A stretch of DNA of 52,597 nt from Puniceicoccales bacterium. GTDB taxonomy: Bacteria; Verrucomicrobiota; Verrucomicrobiia; Opitutales; UBA953. Below, one piece after another: positions 30,561 to 40,390 of the stretch (within the stretch, counting starts at the first letter, position 1; every line of letters starts with the position of its first letter). Position numbers and translations under genes: made by a program. The stretch spans positions 1 through 52,597 of the forward strand of contig JAISSQ010000166.1 of NCBI GenBank assembly GCA_031273045.1. The letters are read 5' to 3'. The notes under the pieces were generated by a model. It had not been told where the DNA came from and did no database searches. It was given only the letters and a program-made list of their open reading frames with translations.

Positions 30561-32602
30561 GGCGCGGGAGCAGGTTGAGGATTATGTCTTTGATTTTGCG
30601 GCGGGTGTTGCGCCGCCGGTGATTGCGACGGAAGCGTCGTGTCGAGCAATTTGTCAAACAGCGGGCGCGTGAGTTCCGCTCCGGCATCGCAAAGATGGTC
30701 ATCGTCACCATAGAGAAATTTCCCGTTCTCCAAATAGCGCACGCTGCCGTCCGCATTGAGGAAAAGCGCGTCGGGGCGGACAACTAAAAAGCGACTTTCG
30801 CGCTTTGCAAGTTCTTCAAGCGCGGCGGTGACGCGCCGCCGTTTTTGCTCGCGGTAGCAAGGGAAGACGGACGGGAATTTTCCGTCGCGCCGGTGGAAGA
30901 AACGCATGGAGTCAAGGAACGAGACGCGGTCACCGATTTCCAATGTCGGCACCTGCGCGACAATTGCGATTTTCAGCCCCGTTTCGCGCGTGGCGTCGAG
31001 CAGTTCTTGCACGGAGGCGCAAAGCGCGTCCGGCTCGCAAATGGCAATCGGGTCGGCGATGATGAGCAATTTTGATTTCCACGTTCTGCTCCATTTCAGG
31101 ATGTCCGCGCGCAGGTCGTTCCCGATTTTGTTGCTTCCGAACGGCGAGGTTCCATAGCGGCAGAGAAACGCGATAGGGATGTCTTTTGCGACGCAGACGT
31201 CGTCGAGCACGCGCGCATACATAAGGGCATGGGAACTGCCGGCGAGGACGACTTCCGGCGTTTGGGAATTGGATTTTGCGGACGGGCGGACAAGCGCGGC
31301 GCGGTCGGGCGTGAGGAACGCCGTTGGGCGCGGCGGAAAACGGCGCTCGTCCCAAGCACCGGCGTTAAATTTATCCGTCACATACAAATCGCCGAACCAG
31401 TCAATTTTCCCAAGGACGTTCGCTTCTTTCGGGAACGGTTTGATTTCCCCGAAATAGTAGCAAAGCGAGAAGGTTGTGATGAACATTCCGGCGATAATCG
31501 CGAGGCGGCGTTCCCGCCCTTTTCTTCGGCGGCGCAGTGGACATTCGACAAAATAGTAGGCGGCGACGCCGAGAATAATCCCCAAAATCCCGCCGGCAAC
31601 GGCACCGGTGCGCTCGGAGCCATGGGCATACGTCCAGAGAATGCTCGTGAGCACAATTGCCGGCCAATGCCAGAGATAAAGCGAGTAGGAAACCTTTCCG
31701 ATTGCCGCGAGCGGGCGCGCTTGGAGCGCGCGAAGCAAAAATGAATGCTTGGCGCGCAGCGAAAAGAGAACCAACGCCGAGCCGATGACCGGCAGCGCGG
31801 CTATCCATCCGGGGAACGGCGCCCAGCGCGGAATGAAAAAATAAGAACCGATAATCAGCACGAGACCGGCAACGCCGGACACTGTGCGCCGACCCGCGAC
31901 AAGTCCGTCGAACGGGCGCGTCACCAGCGCAAGAACACCGCCGGCGAGCAATTCCCAGAAGCGCGTGTGCGGCAAATAAAACGCGGACGCCTGATTGTGC
32001 GCGGTCAGCCAGACGGAGCACAGAAAACTTGCGAGAATTAACAACGCGAGAAAGGGAACAAAGAAACGTTTTAGGGAAAATCCGAACCAAAGCAGGAGCG
32101 GGAAGAAAAGATAAAATTGCTCCTCGACGCCGAGCGACCAGTAGTGGATGAACGGGGCACCGTCGGCGGCAACGCCCCAGTAATCGCCGAGATGCGTCCG
32201 CGCAAAAAAGTTCGGGAGCGCGATGAGCGAGAACAAGCCGTGGCGACCGGAGAAATTCGCGCACTCCGGCGGCAGAAAGAGCGCGGCGACGATGATAGTC
32301 GCGGCGATGGCGAGCACCGCGTTCGGAAGCAGACGCTGGATGCGCCGCAGGTAGAATTCCAGAAAGAACCCGCGCGCGGACGGGTTGCCTTGCAAATCCT
32401 TTTGCAGGATGGCGGTGATGAGAAAACCGGAGAGGACAAAGAAAACATCCACGCCGACATAGCCGCCGGTCAGGGATTCGGGGAAAACGTGAAAGATGAA
32501 CACGCCAGCGATGGCAAGCGCGCGCAAGCCATCAAGACCGGGGATGTGCCCACGGGAAATCTTCTCCACCGGCAACGACGCATTGCTTCGCGCTTCGCTC
32601 AT
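30557..32602 (-). CDS. Acyltransferase-3 family protein with C-terminal SGNH-like domain (OatA-type architecture)
   Basis: HIPGLDGLRALAIAGVFIFHVFPESLTGGYVGVDVFFVLSGFLIT, HYWSLGVEEQFYLFFPLLL, YSLYLWHWPAIVL; C-terminal VLAGSSHALMYARVL. Confidence 0.9.
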   Translation of the reverse strand: MSEARSNASLPVEKISRGHIPGLDGLRALAIAGVFIFHVFPESLTGGYVGVDVFFVLSGFLITAILQKDLQGNPSARGFFLEFYLRRIQRLLPNAVLAIAATIIVAALFLPPECANFSGRHGLFSLIALPNFFARTHLGDYWGVAADGAPFIHYWSLGVEEQFYLFFPLLLWFGFSLKRFFVPFLALLILASFLCSVWLTAHNQASAFYLPHTRFWELLAGGVLALVTRPFDGLVAGRRTVSGVAGLVLIIGSYFFIPRWAPFPGWIAALPVIGSALVLFSLRAKHSFLLRALQARPLAAIGKVSYSLYLWHWPAIVLTSILWTYAHGSERTGAVAGGILGIILGVAAYYFVECPLRRRRKGRERRLAIIAGMFITTFSLCYYFGEIKPFPKEANVLGKIDWFGDLYVTDKFNAGAWDERRFPPRPTAFLTPDRAALVRPSAKSNSQTPEVVLAGSSHALMYARVLDDVCVAKDIPIAFLCRYGTSPFGSNKIGNDLRADILKWSRTWKSKLLIIADPIAICEPDALCASVQELLDATRETGLKIAIVAQVPTLEIGDRVSFLDSMRFFHRRDGKFPSVFPCYREQKRRRVTAALEELAKRESRFLVVRPDALFLNADGSVRYLENGKFLYGDDDHLCDAGAELTRPLFDKLLDTTLPSQSPAAQHPPQNQRHNPQPAPAP

Positions 32603-33873
32603 TGGGTGCCTCCCTTTTCCTGCGCTGAATGACGCGGCGTTTTGTCACCGGCAGTGCGGAAAAGACGGATTTTCTCGCACCATCCGAATGCCATGCCAAG
32701 CAACGCGCTCACAACGAAAACAAAGACGAAATCAAGAATAAGACCACCGCGCGCCAATCGTGTCGGAACATTGCCAAAATTGTAGATGAAGACATACAAC
32801 AGGACGAAGGCAAAAGGATGAAAGAGGACTATGGCGTAGCCATTCTTAATGTAAGAGCGGAAGAGGAAGTCAAAAATCTTCAGGGTCCCGCAAGAACGCA
32901 GAAAGTTGAGGAATTTGAGAATTTTACTTCGCGCACAGAAGAACAGGGAGAATACGCCGAGTGAGTAGGCGAGAAAAATAAAATTGGGCGGGAACTTGTT
33001 CCCCTGCATGTCGAGGGCATAAGGGAAGAATTTCGGGCGCAACTCCATTTTTTGCAGGTCAAAAAAGCAAACAAAAGCGAGGAAGGCAAAAGAAACGCCG
33101 GCAACGCGACACGCAATCTTGCGCGCGCGCTTCTCGCGGCTTGCGATTCGCGCCTCATCCGAGATTTCCTCTTTGTTCCAATGTGTTTGGAACGCAACGC
33201 CGAGTGTCATCCAGAAGGAATAGAAGCAAAAATTTTTGACGAGATAGAGCGCGAGCGGGGAAACCGTTTTGTCGGTGACGAAGAGCAGAAGAAAGTTCGC
33301 GAAGAGAAGCACGCCCAGAAGTCGGAGTGTGTTTTTTCTTCCGCGCCGGCAGAGCGAATGCAGGAGCGGAAAGGCGCAGACCACGAGCAGATAAATCGGA
33401 ACGAACCAAACCGCCCACCAGAGGAACAAAAGGCGGCAATCGCCGGCAACGGAGAATCCGCTCACAGAAAACGGAAGCAAAAATTGCCACAGGAGGGCGC
33501 GAACGGGGGAGGCGTGCGGTTCGCCGAAACCCAGCGCGTTGCCGGTGAGCACGACGACGCCAAGACAAATCGCCGCATAGAGGACATAAGGGATGAAAAT
33601 GCGCTGTAGTCGGTTAAGATAGAACTCACGCAACGAGCGGCGGCGCGCAAGCGCGTTCGACCAACCGGCAAGAAAGAAAATCAGCGGCATCTCCAACAAA
33701 AAGAATGACTTGAACAGTGCCGGCCATCCGTGGGCAAGGTGCGGAAACCAGTAAAGGCAATGAACAAAAATCACCCAGACGATTGAAAGCCCGCGAAGGG
33801 TGTCAAGGGTCGGGTCGCGCGGACGCGCGGCGGGTGTCTGGAAAATTGGAAGCGGATGCGAAGAAATTTCCAT
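32599..33873 (-). CDS. Acyltransferase-3 family membrane protein
   Basis: LDTLRGLSIVWVIFVHCLYWFPHLAHGW, MPLIFFLAGWSNALARRRSLREFYLNRLQRIFIPYVLY. Confidence 0.8.
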   Translation of the reverse strand: MEISSHPLPIFQTPAARPRDPTLDTLRGLSIVWVIFVHCLYWFPHLAHGWPALFKSFFLLEMPLIFFLAGWSNALARRRSLREFYLNRLQRIFIPYVLYAAICLGVVVLTGNALGFGEPHASPVRALLWQFLLPFSVSGFSVAGDCRLLFLWWAVWFVPIYLLVVCAFPLLHSLCRRGRKNTLRLLGVLLFANFLLLFVTDKTVSPLALYLVKNFCFYSFWMTLGVAFQTHWNKEEISDEARIASREKRARKIACRVAGVSFAFLAFVCFFDLQKMELRPKFFPYALDMQGNKFPPNFIFLAYSLGVFSLFFCARSKILKFLNFLRSCGTLKIFDFLFRSYIKNGYAIVLFHPFAFVLLYVFIYNFGNVPTRLARGGLILDFVFVFVVSALLGMAFGWCEKIRLFRTAGDKTPRHSAQEKGGTQ

Positions 33874-33888
33874 GTTCTGTTTTGTGAA

Positions 33889-35379
33889 TTATTGGCGGCG
33901 CAGGTAGGTGTCAAAAAGATTTCCGCCGGTTCCTTGCGAAACGTAGTAGGCGCAGGAAGGGTTGTCGCCAAAACAACTGCCGATGCCTCCGGCGCGCAAG
34001 GGTTCGCCATGCCGGACAAAGTAACTCGCGCGCGTCTTGCGGAGCGAAGTTGCCATTTCGAGAAGCGGCGCGACCGCGCCGACGCATAGCACCAGAACGA
34101 GCAGCGCGCCGCGCGGACGACGGATGGAGGCGGCGTCCAGTTCGTTCGCCGTCCGAATAACGAGCAGCATGACAAAGAACGCCAGCGGCAGAACGACGCG
34201 CCACGCAAAATCGTAGAGCGGTCCGATTTGAATAAACAGGAGAACCGCGCAGGGGAGCGCAAGCACGGCAAGCATTTTCCCTTGATTTTCGCCTTTGACC
34301 GCCTGTTTGCAAAGAACGAGATAGACAAGGAACTCAAAAACAACAAAGAGCGCGAATTTAAGGAAATTCTCGCCGGTGAGCGGCAGAATGGAGCGACCGG
34401 CGGCGGTGTTGTTTGACAGGTAGAAGAGGCCAAGGACGGCGGCGACGCCGCATGCGGTGATGTTCGGAATGGAAACGTTCGCCAAAATGCGGGAGGGAAT
34501 TGTTTGCGAAGCGGCACCGGTGGTTTTGCCGCGCAGCGCAAGGTAGAACGCCGCCGGTAGCATCCCGATAGCGGGAAACGGGGCGAACATGAGCAGGAGC
34601 GCGCAAATGAAAAACAAGGCGGTCTTTGCGCGCTGGTTGAGCAGAAGCGCAAAGGCGACCCAAAACGGAACCACTTGGTTGTAAATATAGAAGAGCGAAC
34701 TGGTGTTGGAAAGATTCTCAAACACCTGCAACGACTTTTCTAACACCATTGCCGGCGGCAGGATTTCGCTGACGATTGCGAAGTCCAAAAATTTAAGAAT
34801 GGCGTAGATGAACACGTCCCAGCCGTCGAAAAGGATAAAAATGAAAACAGCCCGCAGGGTTGCGCGCCCCACAAGAAAAAAGAGCAGACCGAATGCCGTC
34901 GCGACACCGGTGAACGCCCACGCAAATTGCGCGACAAAGCCAAGGGAAAGCGAACCGGTGACTTTGGCGAGCAGTGCCGGCGGTAGCCAGAAACCAAAAT
35001 AATAGACGAGCGAGCGGACAGCGGCGGTGCCGGTGGCATCGGTGGCGTCGGCACTTTGCACCGGCCATGAGTGGTTGACCAAATCGGTGAAGAGCGCGTT
35101 TCGGAAAGCATGGTCCCAGCGGTTCTGCCACGCGAGGCCGCCGACGCCCGACAAAAGAACCCAGAAAAAGAGAATTGCGCCAATCGCGAGCAGTTTCTTT
35201 TTATCCACTGTGAGCGTGCGCTCGCCGGTGGCGCGCATAGCAAAAAAGATTGAGGCGAGGACTGCGATGGAGAGCGGGATGGCGACAAGCGGGCGGCACC
35301 AGTTGAGCAGAAAGAGCAGCACCGGCAGCGCGAGCCAGACATAGGCAAGCAGCGAGAATTGTTTGAGCGAGAACGTCAT
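33889..35379 (-). CDS. Multi-pass membrane protein, GT-C-like
   Basis: ~496 aa, >10 hydrophobic segments; start placed at ATG complement 35377-35379, giving an ATGA overlap with the upstream gene. Confidence 0.6.
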   Translation of the reverse strand: MTFSLKQFSLLAYVWLALPVLLFLLNWCRPLVAIPLSIAVLASIFFAMRATGERTLTVDKKKLLAIGAILFFWVLLSGVGGLAWQNRWDHAFRNALFTDLVNHSWPVQSADATDATGTAAVRSLVYYFGFWLPPALLAKVTGSLSLGFVAQFAWAFTGVATAFGLLFFLVGRATLRAVFIFILFDGWDVFIYAILKFLDFAIVSEILPPAMVLEKSLQVFENLSNTSSLFYIYNQVVPFWVAFALLLNQRAKTALFFICALLLMFAPFPAIGMLPAAFYLALRGKTTGAASQTIPSRILANVSIPNITACGVAAVLGLFYLSNNTAAGRSILPLTGENFLKFALFVVFEFLVYLVLCKQAVKGENQGKMLAVLALPCAVLLFIQIGPLYDFAWRVVLPLAFFVMLLVIRTANELDAASIRRPRGALLVLVLCVGAVAPLLEMATSLRKTRASYFVRHGEPLRAGGIGSCFGDNPSCAYYVSQGTGGNLFDTYLRRQ

Positions 35380-36914
35380 TGCTTGCCTCCCTCCGGGGAC
35401 AAGAGCCACGCTTCGACATCGGGATAACCTGTGGGAAGCGGGCGGTATTTTTCAGAGAGCAGGGCACCGAGGGAAACCATGTCCGCCGTGCTCTGGACAC
35501 CGGTGCCCTGCAAAATCAATTTTGGCAGAAGTTTTGCGGCACCGGTGGCGTAATCCTGCTGCACGCGCGACGAGTTGATCAGCGGATAGGGGAACGCGCC
35601 GGCGCATTCCCGCCGCGTGTGCAGATAAATGTATGAGGCGTAGCCGCGAACAAGGATTTTGTCGGCGGGGGTTGTGTTTGATTCGACTATCTCACGGATG
35701 CGCGCCATCTTCGCACGCCGCTCGTTCGGAACAAAGCGACAGCGGCTCGGCTGAAACTCCAAATCCGAATAGTTGCGAAGGAGGTTTCGGGTTTCGTAAG
35801 GGAAATAGACGGCGTTGATGAACAGGAACGCCGCCGCGACAAGCACGCTGCCGGTGACGGGAGCGAAGCGCTCGGAAAGGTTGCCGGCGATTGCGAAAAG
35901 GTGCGCGAACCCGATTGCGAAAAACGGAGCACAGATAATCAGATAGTAGGAGAATGTCCCGCCGACGAGACAGGCGCAGACGGAGAAAAACAAGCCGAGC
36001 GAGATTGCGCCGCCTCTGTCTTTTCTTGAAAAGGCGAACAGGAGGCAACCCGTGAGCGGAAGCGCGAAAAGAACGGTGTTCTTTTTCAGAAACCAAAGTA
36101 GCGTCCCGCCGCCGGTGGCTGTGAACTTGTATTCAAAGAGGTTGAAGTAAAACGCCCCATACCAGAAATCGCCAAGCGTGCGCGTCAGAAGAAAATAGAC
36201 GAGGAAAGGCAGAAACGCAAGTGCCGCCGCAAGAGCGGCGAACGCGCTCGCGGAGAGTGCCGGAACCCATTCGCGGGCAACAAGTTCGCCGGCACCGGCG
36301 GGGGCGTCCGCCTTTTCGCTTTGCAATGTTTTTAGCAGAACGGCAATCCACAGGCCGCCCCATGCCGCGACGAGGGTCAGTTTGATAAGCAGGACGAGCG
36401 TGAAAGAAACGCCGATGAGCGCAAGTTGGGCGCGGGACAGGGCGAGACCATTTTTCACGGAGCGGGCGCAAAAATAAGTCGTCGCGCAGATAAAAGGCAG
36501 TGCCCATTCCTCGGTGACGTTCCCGCCGTTCAGGACGGGACACAAAAAGAGCAACGCGGAAATCGTTCCAAGCAATGACTGGCGCGCGGGAAAATAGAGC
36601 AGCAACAATTTGTGAATGGACACGGCGGCGGTGGAAAGCGCGAGCAGTTCAAGAACCCAAATCCCGACAAAATTTCCTCCGGCAAGAAACATGCCGGCAG
36701 CGTCAATCAGATAGAGGAACGGTCCCTTGTGGTCGAGGGCATCCAAATAAGCATGACGTCCGGCAAGCACCTGTTTTGCGACATAGATGTAGGCGCTTGA
36801 ATCCATTCCGATAACGTCGCCGCCGAAGGGTGCAAGCGTCGCTCCCAGAAGGACAATAAGGCAGACGCCGAAAAGGATGTAGCGAGACCGGAACTCCTTC
36901 GAGAAAATCGTCAT
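35376..36914 (-). CDS. Multi-pass membrane protein, GT39-like
   Basis: GMDSSAYIYVAKQVLAGRHAYLDALDHKGPFLYLIDAAG (GT-C D..Y..A..VL.G..Y......KGP pattern), many hydrophobic segments. Confidence 0.65.
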   Translation of the reverse strand: MTIFSKEFRSRYILFGVCLIVLLGATLAPFGGDVIGMDSSAYIYVAKQVLAGRHAYLDALDHKGPFLYLIDAAGMFLAGGNFVGIWVLELLALSTAAVSIHKLLLLYFPARQSLLGTISALLFLCPVLNGGNVTEEWALPFICATTYFCARSVKNGLALSRAQLALIGVSFTLVLLIKLTLVAAWGGLWIAVLLKTLQSEKADAPAGAGELVAREWVPALSASAFAALAAALAFLPFLVYFLLTRTLGDFWYGAFYFNLFEYKFTATGGGTLLWFLKKNTVLFALPLTGCLLFAFSRKDRGGAISLGLFFSVCACLVGGTFSYYLIICAPFFAIGFAHLFAIAGNLSERFAPVTGSVLVAAAFLFINAVYFPYETRNLLRNYSDLEFQPSRCRFVPNERRAKMARIREIVESNTTPADKILVRGYASYIYLHTRRECAGAFPYPLINSSRVQQDYATGAAKLLPKLILQGTGVQSTADMVSLGALLSEKYRPLPTGYPDVEAWLLSPEGGKQ

Positions 36915-38533
36915 GGCGTTCCTTTCGTTTTGCTTCGCGACGCTTCCGCTTGGAGAAAGTGGTGGAGTTTTTGGGCGGGAAACACCCGATAAATTTCCGC
37001 GCGTTCCGGTCGTTCCGCTCCGGCGGGGAATTTTTCAACGGCGGCACCGCCGAGCGCGTCCAAAAACCGTTCCCGACTTTTTTCGCCGCGAAAAACGACC
37101 ACCCATGCGGCGCAGTTTTCCCATTTTTTCCATGCTTCCAAATCCCGCACCTCGGCGAACGGAACGAGGGATGCCTTGTCATAGACCTTGCGGTAATGGG
37201 CGTCACCACCGATGCCGTCACTGTATCCAAGACGCAGATAAACATTGGGTGTTTGGGGGAAGAGAAACGCAAGGGTCAGGCGCGTCACCCCGCTTGTGAT
37301 TGGCTCGTCGCCGACGACTGAAAAAATGTCGTCCGGCTTTTTCTCTCTGGCGAGCAAACCATAAAAGGCATCGAATTTTTGATCTTGCTCTTGTTCCGCC
37401 CTCACGGCGTTTGGAATGGTTGTTGTGAACGCGCAAATGGCAAAGAGAGACGCCGCCAGCACCTTGACTGTCTTGTTTTTGTTCCGCCCCAATTCGATGG
37501 CAAGAAACATCCAGACAAGTCCGTAGGCGGGAAAGAGATAGCGCAGGAGCAGCAGCGGATGATTGGACAGAAGCCCGTGCAACACCATGAGTGCGTAAAG
37601 GATTGCAGGGCAGGAGACCAGCGCGAACGCGAAGTAATCCTGTTTTTCCTTGCGCCGGAGGAAAAATCCGGCGAGCAGGAACGCGAGCAATGCGAACGCG
37701 AGTGCGCACAATGCCGCCGGCAGCGGCGAGAACACCCCCTCGGACGACCAAAAAAGACCGATTAGCGGCCATAGCAAATCCTTGAACGAGAACGGCGGCA
37801 GCCAGAAATTCCTTGTCGCCGAAGTTGCGATATTCAGGAATGCGGGAAGCCACGGCAAATAGAGCAGGACCACGGCAAAACCAACGGTGAGCAAACGACG
37901 GAGTTTTTCCCGTTCATGGACAAGCGTATGAAGAAAAAGCAACGCACCGCCGATTGCGCAAATGGCGCCGGCGTAGTAATGCGTTCCGGCGGCAAGCAAC
38001 ATGCTCGCGCCCAACCCGACGCAAACTCCAAGACGCGGTATTTGCTGTTTGACAAAATACCAACCGAAGATGCTTGCCGCGGAGACAAACAGGAACGCCA
38101 GCGTGTAGTCGCGGATGTCGAGGGAGTAGTAGAAAACGAAGAAGTTGGCGTTTGCAATCAACGGGAAAAGCACCGCCGCCGTGCGCGAGAATTCGCGCCG
38201 GAGGAATGCTGAAACCAATGCCAGCGCGAGAAAGAACGGAACGATGCTCGCAACCTCCATGCTTCCGGTTGACGCTCCGAAAACAGACGCCCAAGCCCGT
38301 GCGTAAAGATAGTAAAGCGGCGGATGCGTGTCCTCGCGGCACAGGGAAATGATTTCCGAAAACGGGTGTTGAATCGTCGCGAGCGTGTGGGTCTCGTCAA
38401 TAAAAACGCCGTCGCCCAGCCCCGTCATCCAGAGCGAAACGCCAAGGAAAAGACCGGAGAAGAGCGCGACGAGAAGAAGGGCGAGAGCGTTTTTTTTCGC
38501 ACTTCCCAAACCTGTTGAGCCGAGAGTTTTCAT
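36911..38533 (-). CDS. GT39/PMT-like membrane glycosyltransferase, paralogue of 28662-30560
   Basis: VFIDETHTLATIQHPFSEIISLCREDTHPPLYYLYARAW, IRDYTLAFLFVSA, THYYAGAICAIGG. Confidence 0.75.
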   Translation of the reverse strand: MKTLGSTGLGSAKKNALALLLVALFSGLFLGVSLWMTGLGDGVFIDETHTLATIQHPFSEIISLCREDTHPPLYYLYARAWASVFGASTGSMEVASIVPFFLALALVSAFLRREFSRTAAVLFPLIANANFFVFYYSLDIRDYTLAFLFVSAASIFGWYFVKQQIPRLGVCVGLGASMLLAAGTHYYAGAICAIGGALLFLHTLVHEREKLRRLLTVGFAVVLLYLPWLPAFLNIATSATRNFWLPPFSFKDLLWPLIGLFWSSEGVFSPLPAALCALAFALLAFLLAGFFLRRKEKQDYFAFALVSCPAILYALMVLHGLLSNHPLLLLRYLFPAYGLVWMFLAIELGRNKNKTVKVLAASLFAICAFTTTIPNAVRAEQEQDQKFDAFYGLLAREKKPDDIFSVVGDEPITSGVTRLTLAFLFPQTPNVYLRLGYSDGIGGDAHYRKVYDKASLVPFAEVRDLEAWKKWENCAAWVVVFRGEKSRERFLDALGGAAVEKFPAGAERPERAEIYRVFPAQKLHHFLQAEASRSKTKGTP

Positions 38534-40305
38534 TCTTTTTTCTTTTGCGGCTCCTTTCCGGTTGTCCTTTGCCCAGCCGCCGGTGCCCAGAGCGCGAAAT
38601 AATCGTTCTCAAACACGGGGCGATACTCGTTCCTCCGAAGAAAATCCTTCAGGACGCGGAGGCGTTCGCGGCTGAAGAGCGGGTAGTCCAGTTTCGTTTC
38701 ATCAAGATAGTTCCTTTGCAAGTCAAACCGCCCCGCGCCGCGAGATTGTTTTGATATGACAACAAACGGACGTTCCGGTTCGCGCTGCTCCGCTTCGCTT
38801 AATTTCTTTGCGAACAGCGACGCCGGGTAGAACAGCGGCCACGATGTCCGCGCGTAGGGGCGCGTGTCGGTCAGGTAATGCACGAGCGGAATGGACTCGT
38901 AGCACAAAAGCGCGTCACCGGCGGCGACATGCTTTTTTAGTTCGGAGAGAAGGGAGTCGAGATTTTCAGCCGTCGCCGGTTTGACAAATACTCCGCGCAG
39001 GAGCGTGGAATTTTTGATTTGCGCCGTCCGTTCGGTGATCCGCCCGGGCGCGAAAAACGGGTTGCACGCCGCCTGATGGCTTGCAACAGCGAAAAATGCG
39101 GCGAACGCGACGCAGAGCACCGGCAGCACATTCGTTCTGTCGGCGGTTCGGGACAGTACGGTCTCCACGAGCAATGCGCAGGAAAACGGGAACGCAAGCC
39201 AGACGGCATACATTCCCGCCGAATAGATGTAGCAATCCGAACCGAACGGAAAGAGGACGAGCAGTAGCAATCCCGCCGCGCACAGCAGTGTTTTTTCCCG
39301 CTGGACGCGCGCGATTTTGGTGAGAAGGAACGCGCCGCCGGTGACGATTGCGATGAAGTAGAAGGCAAAGAATCGCGCTGTCCAAAATTGGTAGTTGAGC
39401 AGGAAGGCGAGCACGAGGAACGCGGCAAGAAGAACGGCGGCGCGAACGGGTCTCGCGGTGATTCTTGAAAGCGCGAAGACAGTCAAAACAAGGGTGAGCG
39501 GAATGCTCCACGGAACGCCGTTCTGGAACACTTTCAGGTAGTTGTGAAAGGCGTAGGAGAGCATGTTCGCAATGCCATGCGCGTCGGCACCGTCGGCTCC
39601 CTTTGCGAAAAGAATTTCCAATGCGTTTCGCAGCACGTCGCCCTGCCCCAGAGTGAAAACGAGGAGTAGCGGTGCGAGCAGTCCGCAGATTGCACCGCCG
39701 GTGAACGCCGCGCCTTGTCTCGCGAGTTGGCGGAGCGCGCCATCTTCTTGCCGACACAGAAGATAGTTCAGGACGATGAGCGCGGCAAGCGAAAGTCCGA
39801 GAAGGTTTGGAACGCGGGCAAAGATGCTTGCGGAAAGAACAAAGCCGGCGAAGAAAACGGGGAGCAGGCGCGTCTCGCGCAATCCTTTCAGGAGCAGGAA
39901 GACGCCGAGCAGTAGCAAAAAAACGCTGAAAGGATTGTAGAAAAAATGCGCCGGCAGACCGGCGTGGCTGAACACGACAAGGGCGACCGAGAGGAGCGCG
40001 GTTTCGGGAGAGAAAACGCGCCGCAGGCAAAGAAAAACGAGAGCGGCGGTGGCTGTCTCAAACAAAAGACCGAGGACGCGCACCCAGAGCAACCCGCCTT
40101 CGGGGAAAACATGCATCCAGACGGAACCGACAAGCCCGCTCAACCAATAGAGAAAGTCAAATTCATGCGCTTCGGGGTGGGAAAAAAATTGCTGATAGAA
40201 GGAGAGGTGCCAGCCGGTGTCCGCCGGCTCAAGCCCGAAGAAAATCCACACCATCTGCCAGAGGGCGAGCGCGGCAAAAAAAGCGACTGCCGGTAGCGTG
40301 CGCAT
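38530..40305 (-). CDS. Multi-pass membrane protein, GT-C-like
   Basis: LEPADTGWHLSFYQQFF.., WVRVLGLLFETATAALVFLCLRRVF, FYNPFSVFLLLLGVFLLLKGL. Confidence 0.6.
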   Translation of the reverse strand: MRTLPAVAFFAALALWQMVWIFFGLEPADTGWHLSFYQQFFSHPEAHEFDFLYWLSGLVGSVWMHVFPEGGLLWVRVLGLLFETATAALVFLCLRRVFSPETALLSVALVVFSHAGLPAHFFYNPFSVFLLLLGVFLLLKGLRETRLLPVFFAGFVLSASIFARVPNLLGLSLAALIVLNYLLCRQEDGALRQLARQGAAFTGGAICGLLAPLLLVFTLGQGDVLRNALEILFAKGADGADAHGIANMLSYAFHNYLKVFQNGVPWSIPLTLVLTVFALSRITARPVRAAVLLAAFLVLAFLLNYQFWTARFFAFYFIAIVTGGAFLLTKIARVQREKTLLCAAGLLLLVLFPFGSDCYIYSAGMYAVWLAFPFSCALLVETVLSRTADRTNVLPVLCVAFAAFFAVASHQAACNPFFAPGRITERTAQIKNSTLLRGVFVKPATAENLDSLLSELKKHVAAGDALLCYESIPLVHYLTDTRPYARTSWPLFYPASLFAKKLSEAEQREPERPFVVISKQSRGAGRFDLQRNYLDETKLDYPLFSRERLRVLKDFLRRNEYRPVFENDYFALWAPAAGQRTTGKEPQKKKE

Positions 40306-40390
40306 AAGGTGTTTTTGTTGAGGACGGGGGGAAGCGGGAGGAGCGGACGGGCGGGCGGTAGCGAAGGCGGCAAAGGCGGCGAAGGCGCGT

